Source: Achromobacter sp. Bel (GTDB lineage Bacteria; Pseudomonadota; Gammaproteobacteria; Burkholderiales; Burkholderiaceae_B). From it: a DNA stretch of 64,000 bases. Of this stretch, positions 44,610 to 54,122 are shown piece by piece (position 1 is the first letter of the stretch; every line of letters starts with the position of its first letter). The notes below the pieces were generated by a model that worked only from the letters and a program-made list of their open reading frames with translations, ran no database searches and was not told the DNA's origin. The translations under genes were made by a program, and so were the position numbers. The stretch covers positions 1 through 64,000 of the forward strand of contig NZ_JABBJN010000032.1 in assembly GCF_012928505.1 (NCBI RefSeq), in the 5' to 3' direction.

Positions 44610-46735
44610 GGAACCGAGGTGCTCTCGGCGCCCAGCGGCACGATGTTGCCCAGGCGTTCCTTGAGCGACTGCGACTGCCCGCTGAACATCGCCGCGTAAT
44701 AGACCGCGTTGGACATCACGTTCTTCACGTAGGTGCGGGTTTCATTGAACGGGATGGTTTCGGCGAAGATGGCGCCTTCGACCGGATGCGTGAACGTCGA
44801 ACGCCAGTTGTGCGGCCGCCGCGGGCCTGCGTTGTAGCCTGCGCTGGCCAGCATCTGCGACCCGTTCAGGTCGCGCAGCACCATGTTCAGGTAGTTGGTG
44901 CCAAGCACGGTGTTGGTGTCGAAGTCGTTGACGCTGGACGGCGTGAAATCCGTCATGCCGATCTTGCCCGCGACCCATTTGGCCGTGGCCGGCATCAGTT
45001 GCATCAGGCCGGAGGCGCCCACGTGCGAGCGCGCATCCATGATGAAGCGCGATTCCTGGCGGATCAGGCCATAGACCCAGGCCGGGTCCAGCGCGATGGC
45101 GTTGGCCTTTGCCGTGACGCGGCCTTCAAACGGCGCGATGAAGCGCTGGCTGAAATCGAATTCCTTTTCCGTGCGGTCGGACGTATTGACTACGCGGTCG
45201 TAGATGTTCTCGGCGCGGGCCAGTTCGGCGGCGGCTATCAGTTGGCGGTCGCTCATGCCGCGCAACGTGAAGTTCCATTCGGGCACGGCTTCGCCGCGCC
45301 AGCCCAGGCGGAACAGCTGCACGGCCCGCTGCAAGCCGGGATTGGCGCGGGCTTCGGCGATTTCGCGGTCGCTGACGGGCGCCGGACGCGGCGGCACGTC
45401 AATGCGCCTGCCCAGCTCCTCGGCGGACAGCTGGCCATAAAAATCAAAGCGGTCGGCGATGCTGGCGTACAGGGCGTTGGCCTGGTCCTTGCGGCCGGTG
45501 GCGGCCAGGCCGCGCGCTTTCCAGTACACCCACGACGGGTCGTCACGCTGCGAAGCGGGCATCTCGTCGATGGATTCGATGACCCACTTCCAATCGATCT
45601 TCGGTTGGCGCAGCGCGGCGCGCACCTTCCAGCCGCTGTTGTATTCGGTCATGCGGATGTGGCCGGCTTCGTGATACCAGTCGTCAGCGCGGCTATCCAG
45701 CTTCAAGGCGGCCATCAGCGCGTACTGCCCGCGCACCCAGGCCAGGTTCGGCTTGGACATGGACTTGGCCCATTCGCGGCGCAGGTAGGAATCGGCCACG
45801 CTGACGTCCGAACGCGCCAGGCGGGCCAACGCGATGGTCACCAGTTCTTTCTCGTTGCGGCCCACCGGCATGCGGTCTTGCCGGGTCAGCCACTTCATCG
45901 GGTCCTTCATGAGGACGTCGTAGGTCTTCAGGTCGCGGGCCTCGAACATGTATTGCACGAGTTTGCGCGCGTCCGTCGTCTTGTCGGCCTCGATGGCGTC
46001 GCGCAGTTGCGGCTCCAGCTGTTCCCAGCCGAGGATGCCGTCGGCCACCAACTGGTCGTACAGCGCCCAGCAGGCGCTGCCGGGCGCGAACACCGCCCTG
46101 GCCTGCGCCGCCGTGGCGCGCTGGCCGGTCATGTGCTTGGCGTCCAGGATGGCGCATTCGATCTGGGCGTTGCTGTTCTTCACGGGCGCCAGCTTGCGCA
46201 CGGTTTCGAAGTCGCCGCTGCGGGCCGCGGCCAGCAGCCAGTCGCCACGCAGGCGATCGGCCAGATAGGCGTCGCCGTTGCTGCTGATGAAGCGTTGCAG
46301 GTCGGCGGTGGGCCGGCCGGTGGCGGGTGGGGTCCAGAGCTGATAGCGCAGCAGCCAATACTCCGGGTACATGCCCAGCGTGTCGGACTTGGCCTGGGGC
46401 ACCATCGCGCCCAGCACGGACCATTGCTTGCGGTTCATCGCTTCACGCGCGGCCACCACGGCGGCCAAGGCGGGGGTATCGGCAGTGGGCGGCAGGCCCG
46501 CCAATACGGCGGGTGGCACCGAGATGACCGGTTGCGCCGCCTGAACGGCGGGTTGCGGCTGCAGGTTGACCGAGGCGCTGCGCTGTTGCGCATCGACCGG
46601 AGCACAGGCAGCGGTGAACAGGGCCAGCAGCGGCAGCCAGCGGCGCAGGCCGGAGCGGGGGTCCGGCGCGACAGCGCCGTGCGGGGATTTCCGACCGGTT
46701 TTCTGATACCGTCGAGCTTGCAGAATCTGTGTCAT
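44606..46735 (-). CDS. slt: Soluble lytic murein transglycosylase, Slt70-like
   Basis: This 709-residue exported murein transglycosylase cleaves the MurNAc-GlcNAc bond with anhydro-muramic acid formation. An export signal near residues 30-50 ends in [11 protein letters not shown]; the cysteine could be a lipid anchor, although the lipobox is imperfect. A long alpha-superhelical region follows. The C-terminal catalytic domain has [25 protein letters not shown] (catalytic Glu) and [13 protein letters not shown]. The ATG at 46735 has GAGGGA at the right spacing and is preferred to 46774. It is followed by cca with a 4-bp overlap and is divergent to the folate gene. Confidence 0.92.
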   Translation of the reverse strand: MTQILQARRYQKTGRKSPHGAVAPDPRSGLRRWLPLLALFTAACAPVDAQQRSASVNLQPQPAVQAAQPVISVPPAVLAGLPPTADTPALAAVVAAREAMNRKQWSVLGAMVPQAKSDTLGMYPEYWLLRYQLWTPPATGRPTADLQRFISSNGDAYLADRLRGDWLLAAARSGDFETVRKLAPVKNSNAQIECAILDAKHMTGQRATAAQARAVFAPGSACWALYDQLVADGILGWEQLEPQLRDAIEADKTTDARKLVQYMFEARDLKTYDVLMKDPMKWLTRQDRMPVGRNEKELVTIALARLARSDVSVADSYLRREWAKSMSKPNLAWVRGQYALMAALKLDSRADDWYHEAGHIRMTEYNSGWKVRAALRQPKIDWKWVIESIDEMPASQRDDPSWVYWKARGLAATGRKDQANALYASIADRFDFYGQLSAEELGRRIDVPPRPAPVSDREIAEARANPGLQRAVQLFRLGWRGEAVPEWNFTLRGMSDRQLIAAAELARAENIYDRVVNTSDRTEKEFDFSQRFIAPFEGRVTAKANAIALDPAWVYGLIRQESRFIMDARSHVGASGLMQLMPATAKWVAGKIGMTDFTPSSVNDFDTNTVLGTNYLNMVLRDLNGSQMLASAGYNAGPRRPHNWRSTFTHPVEGAIFAETIPFNETRTYVKNVMSNAVYYAAMFSGQSQSLKERLGNIVPLGAESTSVP

Positions 46736-46876
46736 GCCGCGTCCCTCATTTGCCGTCATACACCGGCCCTGCACGCCGGCATGCCGACTGGCGTTTCAGA
46801 TTCCTGCGTGCCAGATTCCTGCATGCCTGATTGCAGCATGTTCGCCTTCATTGTCCACCCCCATCACAGCCACTGC

Positions 46877-47551
46877 ATGACTACGCAAAATACTCCAGAG
46901 GATACCGCAGTCCAGCACCGTACGCGATTGCGGAAACTGCGTGCCGAAATGCCCGAAGACCAGCGCAGCCGGGGGGGGCTGCTGATGCGTGCGCGCCTGT
47001 TCACCTGGCTGAACGTGGCCCGCGACGAAGCGGCCCGCGCCGGCCGTCCGGCGCCCGCCACCGTGGCCGCGTTCTGGCCCATGGCGGACGAGCCCGACCT
47101 GCGTCCGCTGCTGTCGCAATGGGTGGAAAACGGCATCGCCGTGGCGCTGCCGGTGGTGCGTGAACGCAACGCCCCTCTCGCGTTCCTGCCCTGGACGCCC
47201 GACGCGGAACTGCGCGCCGGCCCGTATGGCATCCAGGAGCCGGCAGCGGGTGCCGACGTGCTGCCCGACGTGGTTCTGGTGCCGACGCTCGGTTACACGG
47301 AACAGGGCGACCGCCTGGGTTACGGCGGCGGGTACTACGATCGCACCCTGGCGGCGCTGCGCGAACGGGGCCACCCGTTCATCACGATCGGCATCGCCTG
47401 GAGCTGCGGCGAACTGGATGCCGACTACGCCCCGGCCGCGCACGACTTCCCGTTGGATGCCGTGCTGACGCAAGACGGCTGGGTCCCGCAAGCGCCGCTG
47501 GAACGAGGCGGCGCCAACGGCACGACATTGCACGCCTATCGGATGAACTGA
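46877..47551 (+). CDS. 5-formyltetrahydrofolate cyclo-ligase
   Basis: This enzyme turns 5-formyl-THF into 5,10-methenyl-THF using ATP, rescuing the stored folate form. The 224-residue protein has FWPMADEPDLRPLL, a middle ELRAGPYGIQEP segment, and the nucleotide/Mg-binding LVPTLGYTEQGDRLGYGGGYYDRTL. I use the ATG at 46877. The frame is open for more than 2 kb upstream, but only as the antisense of slt and cca. It lies just upstream of the NtrC-type site of the Anbu operon, 23 bp away, without an obvious terminator. Confidence 0.9.
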   Translation: MTTQNTPEDTAVQHRTRLRKLRAEMPEDQRSRGGLLMRARLFTWLNVARDEAARAGRPAPATVAAFWPMADEPDLRPLLSQWVENGIAVALPVVRERNAPLAFLPWTPDAELRAGPYGIQEPAAGADVLPDVVLVPTLGYTEQGDRLGYGGGYYDRTLAALRERGHPFITIGIAWSCGELDADYAPAAHDFPLDAVLTQDGWVPQAPLERGGANGTTLHAYRMN

Positions 47552-47570
47552 CGCACCAGATCGGCCCGAT

Positions 47571-47595
47571 AGAATGCACCAATATGGTGCATTCT
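47571..47595 (+). promoter_or_regulatory. NtrC-type enhancer site of the Anbu operon
   Basis: AGAATGCACC-AATAT-GGTGCATTCT is a perfect 10-bp-arm palindrome. Its core, TGCACC-N5-GGTGCA (47575-47591), matches the NtrC consensus at every position. Its centre lies about 130 bp before the expected transcription start of the sigma-54 promoter at 47686, a normal enhancer distance. Confidence 0.85.
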
Positions 47596-47685
47596 GTACC
47601 GCAGGCGCATTACGCGCGGCGGGGGATGGCGTTTCGGCACCCTTGGGAGGATATTGTGCCCAAGGCGGCCGCTTGCCCGAAAAGC

Positions 47686-47701
47686 TGGCACGGGGGTTGC
47701 T
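47686..47701 (+). promoter_or_regulatory. Sigma-54 promoter of the Anbu operon
   Basis: TGGCACG-GGGG-TTGCT matches the sigma-54 consensus TGGCACG-N4-TTGCW at every defined base. Transcription should start near 47712, giving a leader of about 85 bases before the first gene at 47796. Confidence 0.9.
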
Positions 47702-47795
47702 TATTCTTTGGGACCGGCCACGCATCGGCCGGGTAATGACCGTGTGCAAGGCCGCCGCCTGCCGGCTGGCCGCAGCACCCAGCATCGGAGGAGCC

Positions 47796-49226
47796 ATGAA
47801 GGACAGATCATCCCGTCCAGCCGCTTTTGACGAAATGCGCGACAGCGCCGGCGGCATACGCTCCCAATACCAGGCCTTCGAGCGCTGGCACCAAGAGCAA
47901 TCGGCCGAAGCCATGGCCGTGCGACGGCTCGAAGCCGACCTGAGTTTCCGCCGCGTCGGCATCACCTTTTCGGTTGCGGGCGACGCCGCCGGCACCGAAC
48001 GCCTGATCCCTTTCGACCTGATCCCCCGGATCATCCCCGCCGACGAATGGCGTCACCTGGAGGCCGGCCTGAAGCAGCGCGTGCGCGCGCTGAACATGTT
48101 CATCCACGACATCTACCATGGCCACGAGATCGTGCGCGCGGGCGTCGTGCCGGCCGAACAGGTGTTCCTGAACGCCCAATACCGCCCCGAAATGCAGGAC
48201 GTGGACGTGGCCGAGGACATCTACTGCCACATCGCCGGCGTGGACATCGTGCGCGCGGGCGCGGGCGAGTTCTACGTGCTGGAAGACAACCTGCGCGTGC
48301 CCTCCGGCGTGTCCTACATGCTTGAGAACCGCAAGATGTCGATGCGGCTGATGCCGGACGCGTTCAGCCGCATCAAGGTCGAGCCGGTGGCGCACTACCC
48401 CGACCTGCTGCTGGACAATCTGCGCGAAGTCGCGCCACACGGCGGCGACGACCCCACCGTGGTGGTGCTGACGCCCGGCATGTATAACTCGGCCTATTTC
48501 GAGCACGCCTTCCTGGCCCAGCAGATGGGCGTGGAACTGGTGGAAGGCCAGGACCTGTTCGTGGAACAGAACACCGTCTATATGCGCACCACGCAAGGCC
48601 CGCGCAAGGTGGATGTGATCTACCGCCGGCTGGACGACGACTTCCTCGATCCTCTGTCGTTCCGCGCCGATTCGGCACTCGGCGTGCCTGGCCTCTTGTC
48701 GGTGTACCGCGCCGGCCGCGTCACGCTCGCCAACGCCATCGGCACCGGTATCGCCGACGACAAGTCCACCTATCTGTATGTGCCGGACATGATCCGGTTC
48801 TATCTCAGCGAAGAGCCCATCCTGTCGAACGTTCCCACCTGGCGTTGCGGCCGGCCGGACGAGCTGTCGCACGTGCTGGCGAACATGCACGACCTGGTGG
48901 TGAAGGAAGTGCACGGTGCAGGCGGCTACGGCATGCTGGTGGGCCCCTCGGCCACGCGCGCCGAAGTCGACGCGTTCAAGGACCGCGTGCGCGCCAACCC
49001 CGCCAACTACATCGCGCAACCCACGCTGGCGCTGTCCACCATCCCCACCTATGTGGAATCGGGCGTGGCGCCACGGCACGTGGACCTGCGCCCCTACGTG
49101 CTGTGCGGCAAGGACATCCGCACCGTCCCCGGCGGCCTGTGCCGCGTGGCGCTGACCGAAGGCTCGCTGGTGGTCAACAGCAGCCAGGGCGGCGGCACCA
49201 AAGACACCTGGGTTCTGGAGGACTGA
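47796..49226 (+). CDS. Circularly permuted ATP-grasp protein of the Anbu cluster
   Basis: This 476-residue protein of the circularly permuted ATP-grasp type 2 (DUF404/DUF407) group has RRVGITFSVAGDAAGTERLIPFD and ALNMFIHDIYHGHEIVRAG at the start, LEDNLRVPSGVSYMLENR, and VVKEVHGAGGYGMLVGPSA and GGLCRVALTEGSLVVNSSQGG toward the end. ATP-grasp enzymes form amide bonds through acyl phosphates; the family is predicted to make or modify small peptides. GGAGGAG precedes the ATG. It heads a four-gene operon with an NtrC site and a sigma-54 promoter upstream. Confidence 0.92.
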   Translation: MKDRSSRPAAFDEMRDSAGGIRSQYQAFERWHQEQSAEAMAVRRLEADLSFRRVGITFSVAGDAAGTERLIPFDLIPRIIPADEWRHLEAGLKQRVRALNMFIHDIYHGHEIVRAGVVPAEQVFLNAQYRPEMQDVDVAEDIYCHIAGVDIVRAGAGEFYVLEDNLRVPSGVSYMLENRKMSMRLMPDAFSRIKVEPVAHYPDLLLDNLREVAPHGGDDPTVVVLTPGMYNSAYFEHAFLAQQMGVELVEGQDLFVEQNTVYMRTTQGPRKVDVIYRRLDDDFLDPLSFRADSALGVPGLLSVYRAGRVTLANAIGTGIADDKSTYLYVPDMIRFYLSEEPILSNVPTWRCGRPDELSHVLANMHDLVVKEVHGAGGYGMLVGPSATRAEVDAFKDRVRANPANYIAQPTLALSTIPTYVESGVAPRHVDLRPYVLCGKDIRTVPGGLCRVALTEGSLVVNSSQGGGTKDTWVLED

Positions 49227-49228
49227 AC

Positions 49229-50251
49229 ATGCTGAGCCGAACCGCCGACAACCTGTTCTGGATGTGCCGCTACACCGAACGCGCCGAGAACACTGCGCGA
49301 ATGCTTGATGTGAACCTGCAGATGTCCTTGCTGCCGCAAGACCCGCAGACACGCGAAGGCTCGTGGCTGGGCGTCCTGCGCATTTCCGAGCTGCAGGGCC
49401 TGTACCAGAGCAAATACGCCGCCATCTCGCCCCATGACGTGTTGCAGTACATGGTGCGCGACCCCGAAAACCCGTCGTCCATCTATTCGTGCATGCGAGC
49501 CGCCCGCGAAAACGCGCGCGCGGTGCGCGGCAGCCTGACGACCGAAGTCTGGGAGACCTACAACACCACCTGGCTTGAACTGCTGAAGCATCTGCACACC
49601 GGCCTGCTGGAGCGCAATCCGGGCGAGTTCTTTGAATGGGTGAAGTTCCGGTCACATCTGGCGCGCGGCGTCACCATCGGCACGATGCTGGAGGACGAAG
49701 CGCTGTATTTCCTGCGCATCGGCATGCACCTGGAACGGGCCGACAATACCGCCCGCATGCTGGACGTGAAGTTCCACGAGCGCGGCGGCAGCGGGTCGCA
49801 AAGCGCATCGCAGAACGGGTCCCAGAACGGGTCCCAGAACGGGGCGCAGGAAATACGCGCCGAACCCACCGGCACCGCCGCGCTGCAAAGCGAGTTCTAC
49901 CGCTGGTCCGCGTTGCTGAGTTCGGTGTCGGGGCTGGAGATCTACCGCAAGGTGTACCGCGATGTGATCACGCCCGACCGCGTGGCCGAGCTGCTGATCC
50001 TGCACGGCGACATGCCGCGCTCGCTGCTGGCGTCGATGCGGGCGGTGGCCGACGATCTGGCGCGCGTCTCCAACCAGCGTTCGACCGAAACGCAACGCCG
50101 CGCCGGCATGCTGTGCGCCGAACTGCAATACGGCCGCGTCGAGGACATCCTCGACAGCGGCTTGCACCAGTATCTGGACCACTTCCTGGACCGCATCAAC
50201 GACCTGGGCAACCGGATCAGCCAGGACTTCCTGGTCCCGCTGTCGGCATAA
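49229..50251 (+). CDS. Alpha-E (DUF403) domain protein of the Anbu cluster
   Basis: This all-helical alpha-E protein of 340 residues begins MLSRTADNLFWMCRYTERAENTARMLDV, the family hallmark, and has a second RADNTARMLDVKF copy further on. The family always travels with the permuted ATP-grasp enzyme. The start is 2 bp after the previous stop. Residues about 183-207 are a Ser/Gln/Asn/Gly-rich insertion encoded by three tandem 12-mers (49811-49846), likely a flexible, length-variable loop. Its biochemical role is unknown; partner in peptide bond formation is a published prediction. Confidence 0.92.
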   Translation: MLSRTADNLFWMCRYTERAENTARMLDVNLQMSLLPQDPQTREGSWLGVLRISELQGLYQSKYAAISPHDVLQYMVRDPENPSSIYSCMRAARENARAVRGSLTTEVWETYNTTWLELLKHLHTGLLERNPGEFFEWVKFRSHLARGVTIGTMLEDEALYFLRIGMHLERADNTARMLDVKFHERGGSGSQSASQNGSQNGSQNGAQEIRAEPTGTAALQSEFYRWSALLSSVSGLEIYRKVYRDVITPDRVAELLILHGDMPRSLLASMRAVADDLARVSNQRSTETQRRAGMLCAELQYGRVEDILDSGLHQYLDHFLDRINDLGNRISQDFLVPLSA

Positions 50252-50264
50252 CTCGGAGACAGCC

Positions 50265-51068
50265 ATGAAACAGTTCATCACCCACGTCACCCACTACCGC
50301 TACACGGCGCCGGTCACCTACAGCATCCAGACCCTGCGCCTGACGCCGCGCGACGACGAGCACCAGCGCGTGCTGCGCTGGCACATCGAAGCGCCCGGCG
50401 CACTGGAAAAGCAGGTAGACGCCTACGGCAACATCACGCATACGCTGACCCTGAACCACCCGCACACCGACATCGAATTGCGCGTGGTCGGGCAGGTGCA
50501 GGTCACGCCGCTTGCGCGCGGCGTGCTGGGCGGCGAAGACAGCCGCCTGCCGGTGCACGCCTATTGCGTGCAGACGCCGCTCACGCAAGCCGACGACACG
50601 ATCATGGCCTTCGTGCGCGAAGTCTTGCCCAACGGCCTGGGCACGCCGGACGACATCCTGGCGCTGGCCAATGCCATCAGCGACCGGGTTGCCTATGAAC
50701 CCGGCACCACCGACGTCACCACGGCGGCGAACCAGGTGCTGGCCATGGGGCATGGCGTCTGCCAGGACCATGCCCATCTGTTCCTGGCCTGCGTGCGCGG
50801 CCTGGGCGTTCCCGCCCGCTACGTCAGCGGCTACGTCTACACGACCTCGGAGCATTCCGCCAGCCACGCCTGGGCCGACGTCTGGCTGCCCGACATCGGT
50901 TGGACCAGCGTCGACATCACCAACCGCCAGTTCGCCTCGGACAGCCATTGCCGGCTGGCCGTGGCGCGCGACTACGACTCGGCGTCGCCGATCCGCGGCG
51001 TGCGCAGCGGCGGCGGCGAGGAATCCATGGAGATCAGCGTGCAGGTGCAGACTTCCGGGCAGCAATAA
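50265..51068 (+). CDS. Transglutaminase-like cysteine protease of the Anbu cluster
   Basis: This 267-residue protein has an N-terminal beta domain (HVTHYRYTAPVTYSIQTLRLTPR) and a papain-like transglutaminase core. The catalytic triad is visible: Cys166 in GHGVCQDHAHLF, His201 in SHAWADVWLP and an Asp in GWTSVDITN. No signal peptide is seen, so it should work in the cytosol. It probably hydrolyses or rearranges the amide products of the ATP-grasp partner. GGAGACAGCC precedes the ATG, 14 bp after the alpha-E stop. Confidence 0.92.
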   Translation: MKQFITHVTHYRYTAPVTYSIQTLRLTPRDDEHQRVLRWHIEAPGALEKQVDAYGNITHTLTLNHPHTDIELRVVGQVQVTPLARGVLGGEDSRLPVHAYCVQTPLTQADDTIMAFVREVLPNGLGTPDDILALANAISDRVAYEPGTTDVTTAANQVLAMGHGVCQDHAHLFLACVRGLGVPARYVSGYVYTTSEHSASHAWADVWLPDIGWTSVDITNRQFASDSHCRLAVARDYDSASPIRGVRSGGGEESMEISVQVQTSGQQ

Positions 51069-51122
51069 CCGCCGGATCCGCGCCGCAATACAATGCGGCG
51101 TGGTTTTTCCAAATTTCCGATC

Positions 51123-51986
51123 ATGACCTACTGCGTAGCAGCCCGCCTCGACGCCGGCTTGGTTTTCCTGTCCGACTCCCGCACCAACGCCGGCGTCGAC
51201 CAGATCAGCGTCTTCCGCAAAATGACTGTCTTCGAGCGCCCGGGCGAGCGCGTCATGGTCCTGATGACCTCCGGCAACCTGGCGGTAAGCCAGGCCGTGC
51301 TGCATGCGCTGACCCGCCAGCACGACGAAGGCGGCGACACCATCTGGAGCGCGGCCGACCTGTTCGAGGCCACCCGCTGCGTCGGCGCAGCCGTGCGCGA
51401 AGTCTATCAACGCGAAGCCCCCGCCCTGCATGAGCAAGGGGTGGACTTCAACGTCAGCATGATCTTCGGGGGACAGATCGGCGCCGAGCGCTGCCGGCTG
51501 TTCCAGGTCTATTCGGCAGGCAACTTCATCGAGGCCGGCCAGGAATGCCCCTATTTCCAGATCGGCGAAGCCAAATACGGCAAGCCCATCCTGGACCGCG
51601 TGCTGCGCCCGGACACCTCGCTGGACGAGGCCGCCAAGTGCGCGCTGATCTCAATGGACTCCACGCTGCGCTCGAACATTTCGGTGGGCCTGCCCCTGGA
51701 CCTGCTGGTCTACGACACCCACGCGCTGCGCGTCACGCACTTCGCCAGCATCGACGAGCACAACGAGTACTTCCGCATGATCCGCGGCACCTGGGGCGAA
51801 CGCCTGCGCCAGGTCTTCGCCGAAATCCCGGACCCGCTGTGGACCAATCCGGATGACCCCGGTTCGCTGGTGCCCCCCAGCCGCGTCCACCAGCCGCTGC
51901 GCATCGAACCCGTGAACGCACCGCAGCCCAACTACCCTACGCCGCAGGTACTGGCGGAAGACCCGGGCAAGGACCAGGCGAATTAA
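51123..51986 (+). CDS. Anbu, proteasome-related peptidase
   Basis: This 287-residue member of the proteasome/HslV superfamily begins MTYCVAARLDAGLVFLSDSRTNAGVD. After removal of Met, the N-terminal Thr, Asp17 (SDSR) and Lys32 (FRKMTVF) fall where the proteasome active site needs them. A long C-terminal tail (about 240-287, Pro-rich) is beyond the usual 240-residue core. Anbu assembles into an open helical particle in other species and is encoded with ATP-grasp, alpha-E and transglutaminase proteins, as here. It is the last gene of the sigma-54/NtrC operon, 54 bp after the transglutaminase gene. Confidence 0.93.
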   Translation: MTYCVAARLDAGLVFLSDSRTNAGVDQISVFRKMTVFERPGERVMVLMTSGNLAVSQAVLHALTRQHDEGGDTIWSAADLFEATRCVGAAVREVYQREAPALHEQGVDFNVSMIFGGQIGAERCRLFQVYSAGNFIEAGQECPYFQIGEAKYGKPILDRVLRPDTSLDEAAKCALISMDSTLRSNISVGLPLDLLVYDTHALRVTHFASIDEHNEYFRMIRGTWGERLRQVFAEIPDPLWTNPDDPGSLVPPSRVHQPLRIEPVNAPQPNYPTPQVLAEDPGKDQAN

Positions 51987-52206
51987 ACGCCGGTCCGTGA
52001 ACGCTGCGGCGCCGCCGTGCGACGGGGAAAATGCACAGGATGGGCCGGCAATTGCCGCGCATCCATCGCAACCCGAGTAAACCCGGCTTTCCCCCTGCCG
52101 AAGCCCGGCTTGTAAAACGGCAAATTCTCATCCTTGGCATGACAGGCCACACTGGTTGCGGTCCGCGATGCGTTCGCGGGTCCGAGAAAACCACAAGGAG
52201 CGAGAC

Positions 52207-53205
52207 ATGCCCCCAATTTTCGCGCGCGCGGCGACGCGTGCCGCCTGGCCCATGCTGGCCCTGTCCTGCCTTGCCTGGGGTTCCGCCAGCGCGCAGGGCG
52301 CGTATCCGAACCATCCCATTTCGCTGGTCGTGCCGTTCGCGGCGGGCGGCCCCACGGACGTGGTGGCGCGCAGCCTGGGCGCCTCCATGGCCAAGACGCT
52401 GGGCCAGAGCATCATCATCGAAAACCGCACAGGCGCGGGCGGCACGCTGGCCTCCCAGCACGTCGCACGCGCGGCGCCGGACGGCTATACCTTCCTGATC
52501 CACCACAACGGCATGGCCACCGCGCCGGCGCTGTACCGCAAGCTGTCGTTCAATCCGCTGACGGACTTCGCTTATGTCGGCCAGGTGGCGGACGTGCCCA
52601 TGACGCTGCTGGGCCGCAAGGACCTGCCCGCCGACGGCATGGCGGGCTTCATCAAGTATGCGAAAGAGAACGGCAACAAGGTGAACCTGGCCAACGCGGG
52701 GCTGGGCGCGGTGTCGCAACTGTGCGGCATGCTGCTGCAGGAGTCCCTGGGCGTGCAGTTCACGACCGTGCCGTATGCCGGCACGGCGCCTGCAATGACG
52801 GCGCTATTGGGCGGCCAGGTCGATGTGCTGTGCGACCAGACCACGCAGACCATTCCGCAGATCAAGGCGGAACGCGTGAAGCTGTACGGCGTCACCACGC
52901 TGGACCGCATCAAGACCCTGCCTGACGCGCCAACCCTGCAGGAAGGCGGATTGAAGGGCTTCGAGGTCAAAGTGTGGCACGGCGTCTATGCGCCCAAGGG
53001 CACGCCGCCGGAGGCCATCGCGAAGTTCAACGCGGCGCTGCGCGCGGCCCTGAAAGACCCGGCCTTCTCGCAGAAGATGGCCGAGCTGGGCGCCGAGATC
53101 GTGCCTGAATCCAAGCAAACACCGGAAGGCCTGCAGACCTGGCTGCAGGCCGAGGTCGGCAAGTGGGGCGGCATCATCAGGAAGGTGGGCGTGTACGCGG
53201 ATTGA
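52207..53205 (+). CDS. Bug/TctC-family periplasmic binding protein
   Basis: This 332-residue secreted binding protein has a signal peptide (about 1-30, ending ASAQG) and the Bug fold: YPNHPISLVVPFAAGGPTDVVAR, IIIENRTGAGGTLASQHVARA, VPYAGTAPAMTALLGGQVDV. Bug proteins bind small organic acids or amides; most, like this one, lack adjacent TctA/TctB membrane genes. AAGGAG precedes the ATG at 52207. It follows the Anbu operon after 220 bp on the same strand and ends at a palindromic terminator, so it may be an independent unit. Confidence 0.9.
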   Translation: MPPIFARAATRAAWPMLALSCLAWGSASAQGAYPNHPISLVVPFAAGGPTDVVARSLGASMAKTLGQSIIIENRTGAGGTLASQHVARAAPDGYTFLIHHNGMATAPALYRKLSFNPLTDFAYVGQVADVPMTLLGRKDLPADGMAGFIKYAKENGNKVNLANAGLGAVSQLCGMLLQESLGVQFTTVPYAGTAPAMTALLGGQVDVLCDQTTQTIPQIKAERVKLYGVTTLDRIKTLPDAPTLQEGGLKGFEVKVWHGVYAPKGTPPEAIAKFNAALRAALKDPAFSQKMAELGAEIVPESKQTPEGLQTWLQAEVGKWGGIIRKVGVYAD

Positions 53206-53228
53206 AGGCTGCGCCAGAGGGCTGAAAA

Positions 53229-53256
53229 AAAGGCCGGCAGATATCTGCCGGCCTTT
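53229..53256. terminator. Bidirectional terminator between the Bug gene and metF
   Basis: AAAGGCCGGCAGAT and ATCTGCCGGCCTTT form a perfect 14-bp inverted repeat without spacer. It is preceded by an A-run and followed by CTTTC. It lies between convergent genes and can end both. Confidence 0.85.
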
Positions 53257-53279
53257 CGCATTGCCCCCGGGCGCAACGA

Positions 53280-54122
53280 TTACAGCGCCAGCTCCTTCCA
53301 CACCGCCAGCGGGGCTTCCGCATGGTTCAAGGTGTAGAAATGCAGGCCCGGCGCACCGTTGTCCAGCAGGGTCTGGCACAGCTCGGTAACGACGTCCACG
53401 CCGAAGGCACGGATGGAGGCCTTGTCGTCGCCGAATTCCGCCAGCCGCAGCCGGATCCAGCGCGGCACTTCCGCGCCGCACATTTCGGAAAAGCGCAGCA
53501 ACTGCGTGTGGTTCGTGATGGGCATGATGCCCGGCACGATGGGTACGCGCACGCCCTTGGCCTGGGCCCGGTCGACGAAGTCGAAGTAGGCGTCGGCGTT
53601 GAAGAAGTACTGCGTGATGGCCGCATCGGCGCCGGCATTCACCTTGGCCACGAAATGGTCCAGGTCGGCCGACGGATTGGCCGCTTGCGGATGCATTTCG
53701 GGATAGGCCGCCACTTCGATGTGGAACCAGTCGCCGGTTTCCTCGCGGATAAACGAGACCAGTTCGTTGGCGTAGCGCAATTCGCCCGCATCGCCGCCCA
53801 TGCCCGAAGGCAGGTCGCCGCGCAGGGCCACCACGCGCCGCACGCCGTCACGCTTGTAGGCCTGGAGGATGTCCCGCAGATCCTGGCGCGTGGCGCCCAC
53901 GCACGACAAGTGAGGCGCCGCATCGCAACCCAGGTTGCGCAGCGTGCGCACGGCGTCCGCCGTGCCGGCACGCGTGGAACCGCCCGCGCCAAAAGTCACG
54001 CTGACGTACTTGGGCTGGATGGCCAGCATCTGCTTGGCCGCGCGGACCAGCCGTTCCTGGCCGGCCAGATCGCGCGGGGGAAAGAATTCCAGACTAAAAG
54101 CGGGAGACATCGAATCGGACAT
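53280..54122 (-). CDS. metF: 5,10-methylenetetrahydrofolate reductase
   Basis: MetF reduces methylene-THF to methyl-THF, supplying methyl groups for methionine synthesis. The 280-residue FAD protein has SLEFFPPRDLAGQERL, YVSVTFGAGGSTRAGT, RRVVALRGDLP and DAAITQYFFNADAYFDFV. The ATG at 54122 shares a base with the previous gene's stop (TAATG), so the two are coupled. It is the last gene of the ahcY operon under the SAH riboswitch, which ties methyl-group supply to removal of SAH. Confidence 0.95.
   Translation of the reverse strand: MSDSMSPAFSLEFFPPRDLAGQERLVRAAKQMLAIQPKYVSVTFGAGGSTRAGTADAVRTLRNLGCDAAPHLSCVGATRQDLRDILQAYKRDGVRRVVALRGDLPSGMGGDAGELRYANELVSFIREETGDWFHIEVAAYPEMHPQAANPSADLDHFVAKVNAGADAAITQYFFNADAYFDFVDRAQAKGVRVPIVPGIMPITNHTQLLRFSEMCGAEVPRWIRLRLAEFGDDKASIRAFGVDVVTELCQTLLDNGAPGLHFYTLNHAEAPLAVWKELAL

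Noticed and set aside
44543-47551. A 1002-codon open frame on the plus strand spanning the region of cca and slt
   Set aside because: Everything before about 46877 is antisense to two well-supported genes and has the composition of a GC-rich shadow frame. Only the last part is the real folate cyclo-ligase gene.
52134-52149. TTGGCATGACAGGCC as a sigma-54 promoter of the Bug gene
   Set aside because: The -24 part is acceptable, but no GC falls at the required -12 spacing.
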